A stretch of DNA of 64,000 bases from Corydoras sp. C115 (Eukaryota > Chordata > Actinopteri > Siluriformes > Callichthyidae). The notes below the pieces were generated by a model. The model was not told the origin of the DNA. It did not search any database and saw only the letters and a program-made list of their open reading frames with translations. Made by a program: the position numbers and the translations under genes. The stretch is from positions 918,501 through 982,500 of the forward strand of contig JAFMOC010000244.1 in the NCBI GenBank assembly GCA_019802505.1, written 5' to 3'. Shown one piece after another: positions 45,895 to 58,200 of this stretch (the stretch's first letter is position 1; each line of letters starts with the position of its first letter).

Positions 45895-48800
45895 CGACCC
45901 TAATAGAGGATAAAGCGGAAGATAATGAATGAATTTATGGACAAAAAAATCAGATCACTCCCATACCCATACCCATGCCCATACCCATGCCCATACCCAT
46001 GCCCATCCAGGGGAGAACTCAATTGACTTGATCCATGTTTTTGGACTGTGGGAGGAAACCGGAGAACCCGGAGGAAACCCACACGGACACGGGGAGAACA
46101 TGGAAACTCCATTCATTCATTCATTATCTTCTGCTTTATCCTATATTAGGGTCGTGGTGGGGTTCCCCATGCCCATCCAGGAGAGAACGTTTGTGTGTGT
46201 GTGTCCAGCAACAGATTGGCGCCCTGTCCTGGGTGTGTGAGTGTGTGCCCTGGATGGGCATGGGGAACCCCCCCCCCCTCCCGCGACCCTAATATAGGAT
46301 AAAGCGGAAGATAATGAATATGGACAAAAAAATCAGATCACACCTCTTACTCATTGAATGGTACTTATTCTGGGGGAACAGTTTGGAGAAGGCCTGCCTG
46401 ACGAATTCCGGCATTAATGTCACGGAACAAGTGTAAAGGGTACTAATGAAGTGTGTAGAGAAACAGACGGACTACATTCTGTGATTGTAGAACTACAGAA
46501 ACGTTCTATCGATGTCCTTTATATATATATCACTTCATTTTGTCCACAGACTTTTTCTTCTACGCTGTGAGCCATGAAGAATTCACATCCCTTTTCCACA
46601 ACGTTGTGCTTTTACTGTGTCTTGGGCCGCTGCAGGAGAAGAAATGGGGGACCTTCTCCTTCCTTCTCCTTTCCCTGCTGTCTACAGCTCTCCTGCCACC
46701 CATTTACGCCCTCTTCCTGTTTGTGACGGGGGACGAGGCGAGTCGGATATGCGGCTACTCGGCTACTCAGATAGCCCTGCTGGCTGCGCAGTGTCGACAG
46801 GTAACACAGAGACGCGTCCTGCGCTGCCTCCCTCCCTGGTCGGTGCCTTGGCTGCTCTTACTGCTCGACTTGTTCCTGCTCCCAAGTGTGCCGGGGCTGC
46901 TGCACTTCTACGCCATCTGCCTCGGGCTGAACTGTATCCTTGAAGTCTTGAACGGTCCTCTTAAAGTTAAATCTGCAGGGTACATTCAGTTGGTCAAGAT
47001 ATCAGCAGGAAAAAATAAAGCTGTATAGGAGCTGGATATGTGAGTGTGAGTGGCTTTAATGGAGGTTTTAGAGGTTTCTTTACACCGGAGGTGAAGCTTT
47101 TCTGAAAATGAACATCCAGCTGCTCTCTGGATTCTCACGTCATTGCATTTCGCTGTGTGATTATCAAACATGTTGTGCTTTTTGTTTTCTTTAATACTCA
47201 GACCAGCCAGTCTGAACCAAATATTCATGAGAAGTTTGCACATTGTCCCTCTATGTCAGTGATTCTCAATTATTTTTTTGTTAAGCCCCCCCTAGGAAGA
47301 AGAAAACTTTTTGTGCCCCCCCCACACACATGCACACTCACCCCCCCCCACCCCCGTACATGACAAAATGGGATGAAAAGGTATTTTTACACGCCCACTG
47401 TAGTATAATTTGTCTATAAATTTGTTATAAGTCCCCCTCTTTTATAACAATGTCTCCTTATTAACAATAAAGAAAACAAAAAAGAAAGAAATATAGATCG
47501 ACTTAGAACAAAGAATCATTTTATTAACTTTGTTTTTTAGTTTGTAACAGAAACGAATGAAATCCTTATTTAAACTAGAAACATTTTTGAACTGACTGGC
47601 GTTTGATACTGAAAAATGAAATCAAATAAAATCAATAAATAATAATAAATTCAAATTCATCAGCAACATTAATTCAGGAGCACAATTTATTAACACTTTA
47701 ACCTACAAAACAAAAATTAATACAACAATTTGTGCTGTTTTTTTTTTTTTTTTTAATCAAAATAAGGAAATCAGAACTGATGTCTTCAACGCGTCCGTTC
47801 TGCAGCGCACAGCTTTTCTGCAGTAGTTTTCATAAAGCGTTATGATTGCTTGCTGTACGCGTCACGTTTACGATTAAAAACTCAAGCGGTTATCAGCTTG
47901 ATTGGGGTGTAATGTCACCTTCATTTATTTCACGCTGTCCGCTGCCAACATTTAAAGACACAGAAGACACACCGGTCTTTCTTCGTCTCCCACCTTAGTT
48001 ACAGTGAAACCAAACGCTACATACACTTTCCTCGTTTTAACTTTCGGTTGACTTTTGTTGCTCTCATTATCTTCGTCTCTCTCCGCCTTTCTCTCCTCAT
48101 CTCTGTTAAATATTTCTCCATGTTGTCTCTTGAGGGTTTGTTCAATGCACTTAATATCACTTGCTCTGTGATTTCTTGTTATGCGCCCCCCCAGGCACCG
48201 CACTATTTGAGAAGCACTGCTCTATGGGCACATTAGCCAAAGCCGCTGGGTCTATATTCTGTGCTGCTGCATCATAATCATTGCTCAGCTATTTGCATGA
48301 ATCAGCAGGTGTACATTTCATCCTTAAAACTACAGCCTGAGTGGAAAGTCCTCTTTAACCCATGGTACAGACAGCACGGAGCTTATTGAAATCCTGCAGA
48401 GGATAGAAGGCCTCGGTATTCTCACCTGCCTGCCAGCGGGGTCCTACATTCCCCGGCCCTCTTCCCAAAATTCTCCTCATCTCCCGCGCTTCATCACTCC
48501 CACTCAAAGGTTTCAAAAACACCTTATTTTGAAATGTTTTGTTAAAGAAATTCACTCATGGGTCACTTAATTGGATCAGTTGCACTTTGTAGTTGTTCAG
48601 TAACAGTCTATAGTCCATCTGTTTCTTTGTTATGTGTTCTGATGGTCAGGACCCCCAACAAATCAGGTTCTACTCAAGTGGTGGGTGATTCTATTATTTA
48701 TATATTTTCTGTAAAAATATTAGAAATAGGGCGGCACGGGGCGGCACGGTGGCTTAGTGGTCAGCACGTTCGCCTCTTAGCCACTAGGGATTCCCGGTTC

Positions 48801-50210
48801 GAATCCCCGTCTGGGTGGAGTTTCCATGTTCTCCCCGTGTCCGCGTGGGTTTCCTCCTACAGTCCAAAAACATGGATTAAGTCAACTGAGTTCTCCAAAT
48901 TGCCCCATATAGAGTGTGTATGCGTGCATGTCAGGGTGTGAGTGAGTGTGTGCCCAGCGATGGATTGGTGCCCTGTCCTGGGTGTATCTGCCCAGCGCCC
49001 GAAACGTTCTCCCCTGGTTGGGCATGGGGAACCTCACCGCGACCCTAATAGAGGATAAAGCGGAAGATAATGAATGAATGAATGAATGAATATTAGAAAT
49101 AGTTTTGCAGAAAGTTTTGCAGGTGGCTTAGTGGTTAGCACGTTCGCCTCTCAGCGCTAGGGATTCCCGGTTCGAATCCCCATCTGGGTGGAGTTTCCAT
49201 GTTCTCCCCGTGTCTGCGTGGGTTTCCTCCGTTTTCTCCGGTTTCCTCCCACAGTCCAAAAACATGGATTAAGTCAATTGAGTTCTCAAAATTGCCCCAT
49301 GTAGAGTGTGTGTGTGTGAGTGAGTGTGTGCCCAGCGATGGATTGGCTCCCTGTCCTGGGTGTATCTGCCCAGCGCCCGAAACGTTCTCCCCTGGTTGGG
49401 CATGGGGAACCCCACCACGACCCTAATAGAGGATAAAGCGGAAGATAATGAATGAATGAATGAATGAATATTAGAAATAGTTTTGCAGAAACTTGTGACA
49501 AAGAGGTGAACAACATCAACATAAGACTGTAGGCCTGGGGTTTGAACTGCCTTATTTATTCTTTTCTTTTTATTTCAGACCTGTACCCTTCACTCATCCT
49601 GCGGCTACAGGCAGGTCCCAGTTAGAGGATCACTCCCACAGCTGGACTCACTCAGCAGAGTGGCATCACCAACCTGTTATGGCAACAGACACACAGCTTC
49701 TAGAGGACCAGTTGCTAAGGGCGGGGATACTGGCGTCTCTGCAGGATGCGCCCGAGGGTACAGATGATAAAGTGGAGGTTCCCAAATCATCCGTGTCTTC
49801 ACTAAGGTGTGGAAGCACTTCATTAGAGCCACTGTCTATTTTCACATGACCTCTGTCCTGTTATTTACACGGCTACAACTGTTTTTATTTTAAATAGGGC
49901 ATCTGAACCAGTTTGTTTTAATCTACACATATATCACACTCTCTCACTGTAGGAAGAAAATACATATCCTGGACCTGGATGAGTAAAATATCATTAAAAA
50001 GAATTTGAAAAAGTATAATAATTCCAGATGCATCTCATCTCTACATACAGACTGCAGCAGCTGGAAAAGATGGGCTTCCCGATGGAGAAGGCTGTGGTGG
50101 CGCTGGCTGCTACGCCTCACCTGGATGGGGCCATTTCCCTCCTGATTGAGGACCAGGTCGGCAAGGAGGCCGTTGTTATCTCCAAAGGAAAACGGACACA
50201 AAGCACGTAG
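45218..50210 (+). CDS. rhbdd3: Rhomboid domain-containing protein 3 (RHBDD3) with C-terminal UBA, complete
   Basis: Five exons join in frame: 45218-45362, 46550-46979, 48375-48509, 49579-49806 and 50051-50210 (1098 nt, 365 aa). The N-terminal half is a multi-pass membrane rhomboid-like domain: a first hydrophobic helix (LLILSLVLFVWF, about 18-29), then helices around residues 67-73, 84-107, 117-128, 148-160 and 164-176. The linker contains PVPFTHPAATG and LLEDQLLRAGILASLQDAP. The last exon is a ubiquitin-associated (UBA) domain, LQQLEKMGFPMEKAVVALAA. Human RHBDD3 is classed as a catalytically dead rhomboid; here N66, S119 (CGYS) and H167 sit where active rhomboids have catalytic residues (see findings). 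Exon 3 (48375-48509) is inferred from phase and codon content. Without it, exon 2 would still join exon 4 in frame. Confidence 0.88.
45503..45555. repeat. cccata/cccatg hexamer minisatellite
   Basis: About nine hexamers of the form cccatg or cccata leading into the SINE-A ccatccaggggagaac. A second array is at 45960-46012. Confidence 0.85.
45838..45893. repeat. 56-nt poly-C homopolymer
   Basis: An uninterrupted C-run at the aacccc-accgcgaccc position of a SINE-A fragment. Its length should be treated as approximate, since such runs assemble badly. Confidence 0.8.
47257..48219 (-). mobile_element. Non-autonomous hAT (Charlie/ZBED-like) transposon, 963 bp, in RHBDD3 intron 2
   Basis: Terminal inverted repeats start CAGTGATTCTCAA and, on the reverse strand, CAGTGCTTCTCAA. 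They are flanked by an 8-bp target-site duplication ctctatg(t/g) at 47249-47256 and 48220-48227, the hAT signature. On the minus strand, 48203-47952 retains KVYVAFGFTVTKVGDEERPVCLLC, which I read as the N-terminal zinc-finger region of a ZBED5-like hAT transposase. The rest of the transposase is deleted. Confidence 0.85.
48375..48509 (+). CDS. rhbdd3: RHBDD3 coding exon 3 (linker after rhomboid domain)
   Basis: This 135-nt exon is open in the frame set by its neighbours. It encodes TELIEILQRIEGLGILTCLP, then AGSYIPRPSSQNSPHLPRF. The acceptor is tacagacag|C, with a weak pyrimidine tract, and the donor is CAAAG|GTTTC. It enters and leaves in phase 2, so it could be a skippable cassette. It lies just after a hAT element and before a SINE-A dimer. 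Confidence 0.75.
48730..49088 (+). mobile_element. SINE-A copy, first of a tandem dimer, in RHBDD3 intron 3
   Basis: The 5' end is doubled (gggcggcacg twice). Preceded by attagaaatag at 48719-48729, which recurs after each copy. Confidence 0.92.
49121..49469 (+). mobile_element. SINE-A copy, second of a tandem dimer
   Basis: Starts aggtggcttag. The preceding 49092-49113 and the following 49470-49491 both read attagaaatag then ttttgcagaaa. Confidence 0.92.
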
Positions 50211-50523
50211 CACCAGGGGTCTCACCACTTATTGATGGGCTTTAAAATGTGATGTAAATAATATTCTATATCTGTTACAAATAACACGTGCAAACATGGA
50301 GCAACGAACAACATGAATTCAATTCCTTCACCCTATAAAAGCGTCTCATTATAACTGGGAATTTTTTATTTATATAAGATTTGGTTGTTAGGATAAATAT
50401 GAGTTTGTTCACCCCCTGCTTTGAAGAGTTATAAGTAATTATATATTAAGTCTTGATTTTGGAGGAACCTGGTTGTTCTGATGTAAATGCAACGACGAAG
50501 CTGCTAAATTATAAAGATCCAGT

Positions 50524-52061
50524 TTATTTTCTCTTATAGGGATCAATGTTAAAGAAAAAAAAAACAGAAATGTTAAGAAAAGGAACACGGAACACTTTAT
50601 TTTCTTATGACAGCATATCGAATGCTCACGAGACGAAATCCAATCGTAGAGGAGTTACAACAGAAACGGAAAATACAGCAAACTGGAAATATCAACTGCT
50701 TATAGAATAATAAAAATAATTATTATAACAATTGTTCTTAAATAATTAACACTTATGTAGAGATTAAAACAAGACAAAAGTTTAGTTTAACATGAGAGTG
50801 GTAAAAAAAAAGAAGAGCAAAACAAAGAAATGTAACACTTCAAGTTGTTTAATTCGCTGCGCCTCTCCCGCGGCGTCATCACTCTGAATTCTTCTTTATT
50901 TTATACTCAGAACCAGTAAAGAATGAGATCTACTTTTTAAATAGTGACGGGACAGTTCACAGTTAATAATGACAACCATCTATCAGCTTTAAAGAGGCGG
51001 TTCAGAGATGACATGCACGCCCCCTATGGAGACGTTTTTGCAACTTGTCATTAACATTAAATTAATTTATTAATTTAGACTTCATTATTTTTGGTACAAA
51101 CCACCTTTATGTCTGAGCATTTTAAATAGTTAATGATTATAATTATGCATTTGCACATGTTTGTTTTTCTGTGGATTATATAGAAGCCAATGAAACATGA
51201 AGTCAAACTGTGGTACCCTAAATTATTTGCATTAATTCTATTTTCTATTTTCACTAAAACAAAAAAAGACTAAAAATGCAAATCAATCACTGGATCATTT
51301 TGCGGTCCACTTCACAAAGAAACCAGTGGCTACGTTCACAATGCAAGAGGCGAAAAATTCTCATGTAAATCTGTAAATAAGTGATTGATCTAACATTAAA
51401 ATCCATTCTCTGCGTTCTGGGTGAACTTGTTCTTGTGTAAACTTGCATCATCTTTGAAGCTACGTGATATATATACACATATTCTTTAAATGTATAAATA
51501 AAAACAAATAGACTAGTTGGAAATTAAAAACGTAACTTTTTCAGAGATTTCGAACTGCAGCTTCTACATAGTGCATTTAATGCATGAGAGATTAACTAAC
51601 TTTATTCTTTAAATGTCTGAAAATGTGAGTATGCAAATTCCTCCTTACAGAATATTTCCTTCTCTTAAAGGTCTGTTTAAAAATGACAATCCTTCAGTCA
51701 GGAAGCATCAGATTTTCTTCTTTAACCTTTATCCTGTACCAGCGTGTATCGTCACCTTTACTGTCCCGACTCGTCATACAGTTATTTAAGCACTTACAAA
51801 TAAAACCCTGCAGGTTTCAGATTCCTATCCTTCTGATCAGGACGAGCGAACCAGAGACAGAACTGTAACTATGAGAGGGAGATTAAAGGACTGGCTTCCA
51901 GTAAAGATGGAAAACTTCCGTAGCACCGCTTGGTCTTCCCTGAGGCGTTCCCTCCTCTTCCTGATTTAATGGAGTGATCCAGGCTTACAGCTGATAATGA
52001 GTGGATCTAGAGGACGGTATGGAAATGGAACTTGGGTCGCCAGTCCAGGCTGGATTGAGAG
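50524..52061 (-). other. EMID1 3' UTR region with several AATAAA signals; convergent with RHBDD3
   Basis: No other coding sequence is visible. On the minus strand, AATAAA occurs at 51601-51606, 51066-51071, 50596-50601 and 50524-50529, so the 3' UTR could be 0.45-1.5 kb long. RHBDD3 ends on the other strand at 50210, and I found no canonical AATAAA for it before about 50500, so the two 3' UTRs may lie very close or overlap. Confidence 0.45.
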
Positions 52062-52222
52062 TTAAATTTGTGTTGGACTGGGGAACGTCTTTCCCCTAAC
52101 TTTAGGCTCGGTAGGGAGGAAAGGCGATTTGACCCGGAAGGGCAGGAGTTCTCCTCGCTTGATTCGATTGTAGTCGATCACCGGGGTGCTAAAAGGCCCG
52201 TCTCCAGATCCTGCATCAGGCT
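52062..52222 (-). CDS. emid1: EMID1 last coding exon
   Basis: This 161-nt exon encodes EPDAGSGDGPFSTPVIDYNR and a basic tail, then FPSPTQI and TAA. The acceptor is ttcctcag|AG (phase 1 in). MIGIH plus EPDAGSG across the junction resembles the EMID1 C-terminus. Confidence 0.85.
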
Positions 52223-55200
52223 CTGAGGAAAAAACAAAAGGAGCTGCTACAAGTACCTCAGTGCTTCTCCACCATTTAAAACCCATGTTTGTAGATGGTG
52301 TCACATTAGAGAAGGGCATTAAGCAGACGCTTCTATCCAAAACAACTTACAAATATCCTAACTACATAATTGGGACCAGAAGACAGGGTCAGCCATGATA
52401 CAGCACCCCTGGAGCAAAACGGGTTCAGGACTTTGCTCAGCAGCCCACACTGGCAACATTTTACGCCCTTTTCCTGTTTTTAAACCCCAAACATTAAATA
52501 GTCCAACTTCCTAATCAGGCCAACACCCCAATGTGTTGCTACAAATTGCAGATAATTAAAATATCCACATATGGAGCTGATCATTTAAAATCTGACAAGA
52601 TCTATGATTTACATTGGTCTTACAAATCGATCAAACCCGGAAAAGCACAAGAAACGTTTCACTGATTTTTCAACCCCGGCCGAAAATGTGGGCGGTGACC
52701 ATGTCATTAAATGTAACATGACCATCAACTGGGTTTCTGTTCATGAGGGCGGTCAGTGGTGATTAAGGTACAACTGCTCAACAGGCCAAGCCCATCAACA
52801 GGCCAAGCTGCGATATAACTCATAGATGCAGATTGAGATCAGATCTCTTGAGAGGGGTAAATTATGTGGCAGATACAAGATACATTTACATTACATTTGG
52901 TCATTTAGCAGAGGCTTTTATCCAAAGCGACTAACAAGGTGAGCACAGGGTTAATCACATCATCCCTGGAGCAATGAGAGTTAAGGGTCTTGCTCAAGGA
53001 CCCACATTGGTAACTTCAGTGGAGCTGGGATTTGAACCCCCAACCTTCAGATTGATAATCCAACGCCATTACCACTGAGCTAACGCGCCCTAAGATACTG
53101 TACTAGTAAAACTGGCAATCCATCTCTAGATAGATGCTGCATCACCTACTTGCTGGTCAAGTCCCAAAGACCAGAAGCACATAGAGAAAGTATAACTTGT
53201 TGGTGAAAGGACGAGCTCATCAACTTCATGTACATGGTTGGATGCACAGGTGTAGATTCCTGTGACCTCTGGGCATTGGTGGGAGCACAGGGCTAATAAT
53301 CTTCATTTGCACTGTATGTTCCATCAAAATGCTTCAGATTAGAACATTACCTGGCCAGATGATCGCCTCCAGCAGCTGCACCCTGCGAGCCAGCAGCTCC
53401 AGGTCAGCCTGTAAATCTTGCAACATCTTCAAACTAACTTCCTACCAAAGATCAAGAGCACACTAAGGGGTACTGCATCAGATAATATGAGTGCCGGGGT
53501 CCGTCCCTGAGAGCCCATGTGACGTTCTGCCCTGGTTTGACCCCCCCCCCCCCCCTATAACCTCCAAGCTTCAGCCCTGACCCTGCCTCTACTCACCATG
53601 GATACCGATCATAGTCTCGAGGATTAAAACCCTCTCGGCTAAGATCTTCAGAGCCTCACGGATTTGGTGTATTCCATCCCCCTGTGGAGACAGATACAGC
53701 CGTCAAGTTATGAGAGCCAGAGCCAAACCAAGCGCTCGCCAAGATGCAAAGAAGGTCTACTAGCTCAAACATATTAGCAATTAAAGGGGTTAAATATCAG
53801 CACGATGCAAAACATCTGCACCAATGAAGACCAGCTTCACTTTATCCTATCCCAGGAGATCTTCTTCTTCCACCATGCTGTAAAGTAACATAATGAGCAT
53901 GCAAATCACAGGCCAGGCTGCAGCCATCTCAGAATTTATACATTGGGATCATGCCATATCATTGCACATTCCCATTAAAATCAATCAATCAATATAAGTC
54001 AAGACAAGCAGGTTTTTCAATCAACTTCATCAACTCATCAGTGCATGCACAGCAAACGAGCTCTCTGGACCTGAGAACTGCAAACGGCAGAACCACTGAC
54101 TCATGTCTGACAACAGAACACGTTTAAACAATATTTTTGTCCAGGGAGCTGCATTTGCAAATACTACACCAGATTAATCTGTTTACATTTATTTGAGGTT
54201 CTCAACTTTGGCTACAGATGTTACATCAAACCAAGAAATGTAGATGTGTCTGTGCTCCAGCCAGCAATATTTACCTGAATTTAATTATTCATTCATTCAT
54301 TCATTCATTATCTTCCGCTTTATCCTCTATTAGGGTCGCGGGGGGGGTTCCCCATGCCCATCCAGGGGAGAATGTTTCGGGCGCTGGGCAGATACACCCA
54401 GGGCAGGGCGCCAATCCATCGCTGGGCACACACTCACGCACACAGACACACTCTACATGGGGCAATTTGGAGAACTCAATTGACTTGATCCATGTTTTTG
54501 GACTGTGGGAGGAAACCGGAGAACCCGGAGGAAACCTACACGGACACGGGGAGAACATGGAAACTCCTCCCAGATGGGGATTCGAACCGGGAATCCCTAG
54601 TGCTGAGAGGAGAATGTGCTAACCACTAAGCCACCGTGCCGCCCTGAATTTAATTAATTATAATCCAAATTAATTAATGTTAACACTAAACACTTGTCTT
54701 TTGTGTTCTGTGTTTTCTTAGTTTTATTATCCACTGGTACAGATAATGAGATGAGATGGATGGAACTGTGATTACATATATTACCTTATTTATCATTTTC
54801 TTAGTTTACTTTTAATATATTGCAGTTTATTTGATATCGAAAGCTCTGGTTGGCTGGTTTCTCTTGATTTTCTGTCTTTAGAAATACTTTTCTTGGCTTT
54901 AGTTAATGACATCTGTAACCTGATGAATGAAACATGCTATAAGACAGAAACTCGAAGGCAGGCAGAAGTGTGAGTAACGAGCGAGGTCACGAACTCGAAG
55001 GATTATGTACAACAGAGATTATTCAGAAATTAGAAGACGTAATGGAAACGAGGAGGAACCGAACAGCCAAATAAAATATCGCGGCGCATCTTCGGGGAGG
55101 ATCGTTTATCGCTCTGGCCTTGCCGTACCTCTGCTGGGGAGAATGGATTCATACGCATGGAAATACATAACGTGTGGTTGCGTGTCTATAAAGCGATAAA

Positions 55201-58200
55201 TGATGTGTGCATCTCCAGAGACGGAGGAGATGCCGCAATCCAGGGCCGGTGAATCATCTGCGCTTCTTGATTAACGGTGCACCAGTGACCTTCATGCTCT
55301 AATGTCTTTGGACGCCTTGTAAGGACATCAGCCACGACGTTCTGTAGCTGCACCAAGTCCGAAATAACGAGCTGATGAAAAATGACGGCGTAAATAATCG
55401 GCCGACCTTGTGGCTCGTGCCGGCTGTGACTGAACGCTGGGATTACCCGGACCGACGGGTCATTCCTTTAACCCGAGTTCCTCCGTGGCTAATAAAGTGT
55501 GGTGGTTAGATGTGAGACAGGCACGAGCAGAGTAATGAATGAGGCCATGCAGCAGCAATGCACCGTGGGCTGTCGGACGATAGCTGTATCCACTCATTCG
55601 CCCTCCCCATCACCCAATTCAGCACGGCTGGTCATCGCCGCCGTTCCCACAAACACTACAGCACGCAGGGATTTTTTTTTGGGACACACACAACAAACCT
55701 TTTGACCCAAATGAGGTTTAAATAGTTATGAATTAAAGACCCCAAACTCATCTCTGTCCACAGTGTCCTCAGCACAATATATTGCTGGATGGATATCAAC
55801 GCTAACCCCTGACCTACAACTCCGTTTCAGAGTGTTGTTCTGTACCTTTTATTTATTCCCCAAATGACTGCTTACACAGTTCTGATGTTTTCTTATTAAG
55901 AAACCTATTGTCCGTGTTAATTGGACGGTCACCGTGAGCAGAGATTGGATTGAAGTTTTTAAGCGATCATCTACAACCCATTTTTATCATTTGAATAAAC
56001 TTTAAAATCAGAATTGTGCCATGTTTGTTGTGCGTTTGCCAAAACAGGGGGCTCAGTGGGTGACTGTGAGGCTTTGCTGTGTAGACAGGAGCTGGCAGAG
56101 AGTCAGACAGAGGGTGGTGGAACAAAAGGTGAACACTCAGAGACAGGACCCCATCACCCAAAACAAAGCACAAAAACAAAACCAACACAAACAGTTAACG
56201 TGGTAAAGGATGCCCTCACACTCTGACCTGTTCAACGTGTGCTTCACGTCCCAGGGGTCACAGAACACATGACAATATGATCTATTTTTGCAATAATAAT
56301 AATAATAATAATAAAGGTGTCAACGTCAATTCTTTTAGCTTTGAACCCACATTTATGTAGGGAACAGGGGGAGGGTGGCTTCCAAATCTGAAGCACGAAT
56401 GGAAACATCTCTTCAGGGGTTTTGTTCCTGACCAGGAACCTTTTACTAATTAATTCTTTTGTATATTGTATTTTTTCCCCATATTAGATTCTTATGTTGC
56501 TTTCTCTGAGCTGGTTCTGAACCAAGGTCACGGAGTTGGCAGCACACAGTGCTACTGTTACACCAAACACTTTTTCAGTTGCACTGTAGCAATAACTGCA
56601 CACACTCTTGTGTAATGTAAAAGCCTTTAAAAAGGCTGTTTGTCTTCGTTGTGTTGAATTAGCAGGAGGAAGGATCTCTGACACAGTTATTACCTCCGCT
56701 TTTAGCGTACCACAGACCCTCTATGAGGCCCTGCTTTTACCAACAACTGTTCCCTAATCACCTGCCGGAGGGGCAGTATAACAACGGTGCAACCAGAGGC
56801 CCGGCTTTCAGGCTCCCTTATATAGAGTATGGAGCAGGTGTCTCTCATTACACCTGATTGGCACTTGGCCACATGGGACCTGTAGGAGGAGGTAGGCTGG
56901 GATCTGTAGTTGCACTGGTGGTGGGTGGTGCTGGCTGCACTCTTACACTACAGTGAGATTTAAGGCTAAGAATTTAAGAAGCCAGATTTTATTACGAGGT
57001 TTAGATGTAAGTATGAAGACATGTTGCAGGAGATGTGTGGAATTTTTATATTTAGTTTAAAAATTAAACATATAGTGGGAGAGAATCGATTTACTGAGAA
57101 TAAAACTTGATTCTTTAAAGCCATCCATTAAAGATATTCATTCATTCATTATCTCCCACTTTATCCTCTATTAGGGTCGCGGTGGGGTTCCCCATGCCCT
57201 TCCAGGGGAGAACATCTCGGGCGCTGGGCAGATAGACCCAGGACAGGGCGCCAATCCATCGCTGGGCACACACTCACTCACACAGACACACTCTATATGG
57301 GGCAATTTTGAGAATTCAATTGACTTGATCCATGTTTTTGGACTGTGGGAGGAAACCGGAGAACCCGGAGGAAACCCACGCAGACACGGGGAGAACATGG
57401 AAACTCCACCCAGATGGGGATTCGAACTGGGAATCCCTAGCGCTGAGAGGAGAACGTGCTGACCACTAAGCCACCGTGCCGCCCAGTTATGTTTGGCCCC
57501 ATTAAAGATATTAACCTGTTATTTGTTGCTGACAACTAAACTACATGGGACAGTGACCCACATGTTCTCAAGTTCCCTGGGACTACGGAAACTGACCTCA
57601 GATCAGAATATGAGGGTATAAACCAGCTGAACCAAATGCATGTATAAAAACACAACAGCAAAATAACAGTAGCTGCATCCGAAGTCACCAACTAAATCAT
57701 ACGTACTAGTTTTGATCTAGTTAATAGTTTTGAACTGTTAAACCAGCAAACCCGTAGGCTTTTTGGCATTAACCAGTAAGTAGTAGGCACGCAAACTTGT
57801 ATTTTTGACAGTATTTGATGCAAGAGGTCAAATCCCAAACGATTCACTGTTTATTTAGATTCAGAAATATGATTTTTGACATAATCATTCATTATCACCC
57901 GCTTTATCCTCTATTAGGGTTGCGGTGGGGTTCCCCATGCCCATCCAGGGGAGAACGTCTCGGGCGCTGGGCAGATACACCCAGGACAGGATGCCAATCC
58001 ATCGCTGGACATAATCATGATTAAAAAAAATTTGTTTTTGATGGTTTAATTTTATTTACACTTGTAAACATTCAACAGCAAAATGGCTTTTAATTTCATG
58101 GATTCGGTCATCCATGTTTTTTTTTGTTTTTTTTTACCTATTATTCAATGCCTACAGCATAATTATCATTGCATACTTATCATTCTCATCTACAGATTTT

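Larger units (their letters stand above)
45440..46330. mobile_element. Foldback SINE-A composite, tandemly duplicated, in RHBDD3 intron 1
   Basis: Each unit has a cccatacccatg minisatellite, a reverse body fragment and then a palindromic pair made of a reverse 3' end and a forward 3' end. The two units end in atggacaaaaaaatcagatc (about 45939 and 46320) and are about 385 bp apart. Confidence 0.8.

Noticed and set aside
46540..47028. RHBDD3 second exon as an intronless 162-codon gene
   Set aside because: The ATG at 46540 lies in the intron's 3' end. The acceptor at 46549/46550 and the donor at 46979/46980 join in frame to flanking exons.
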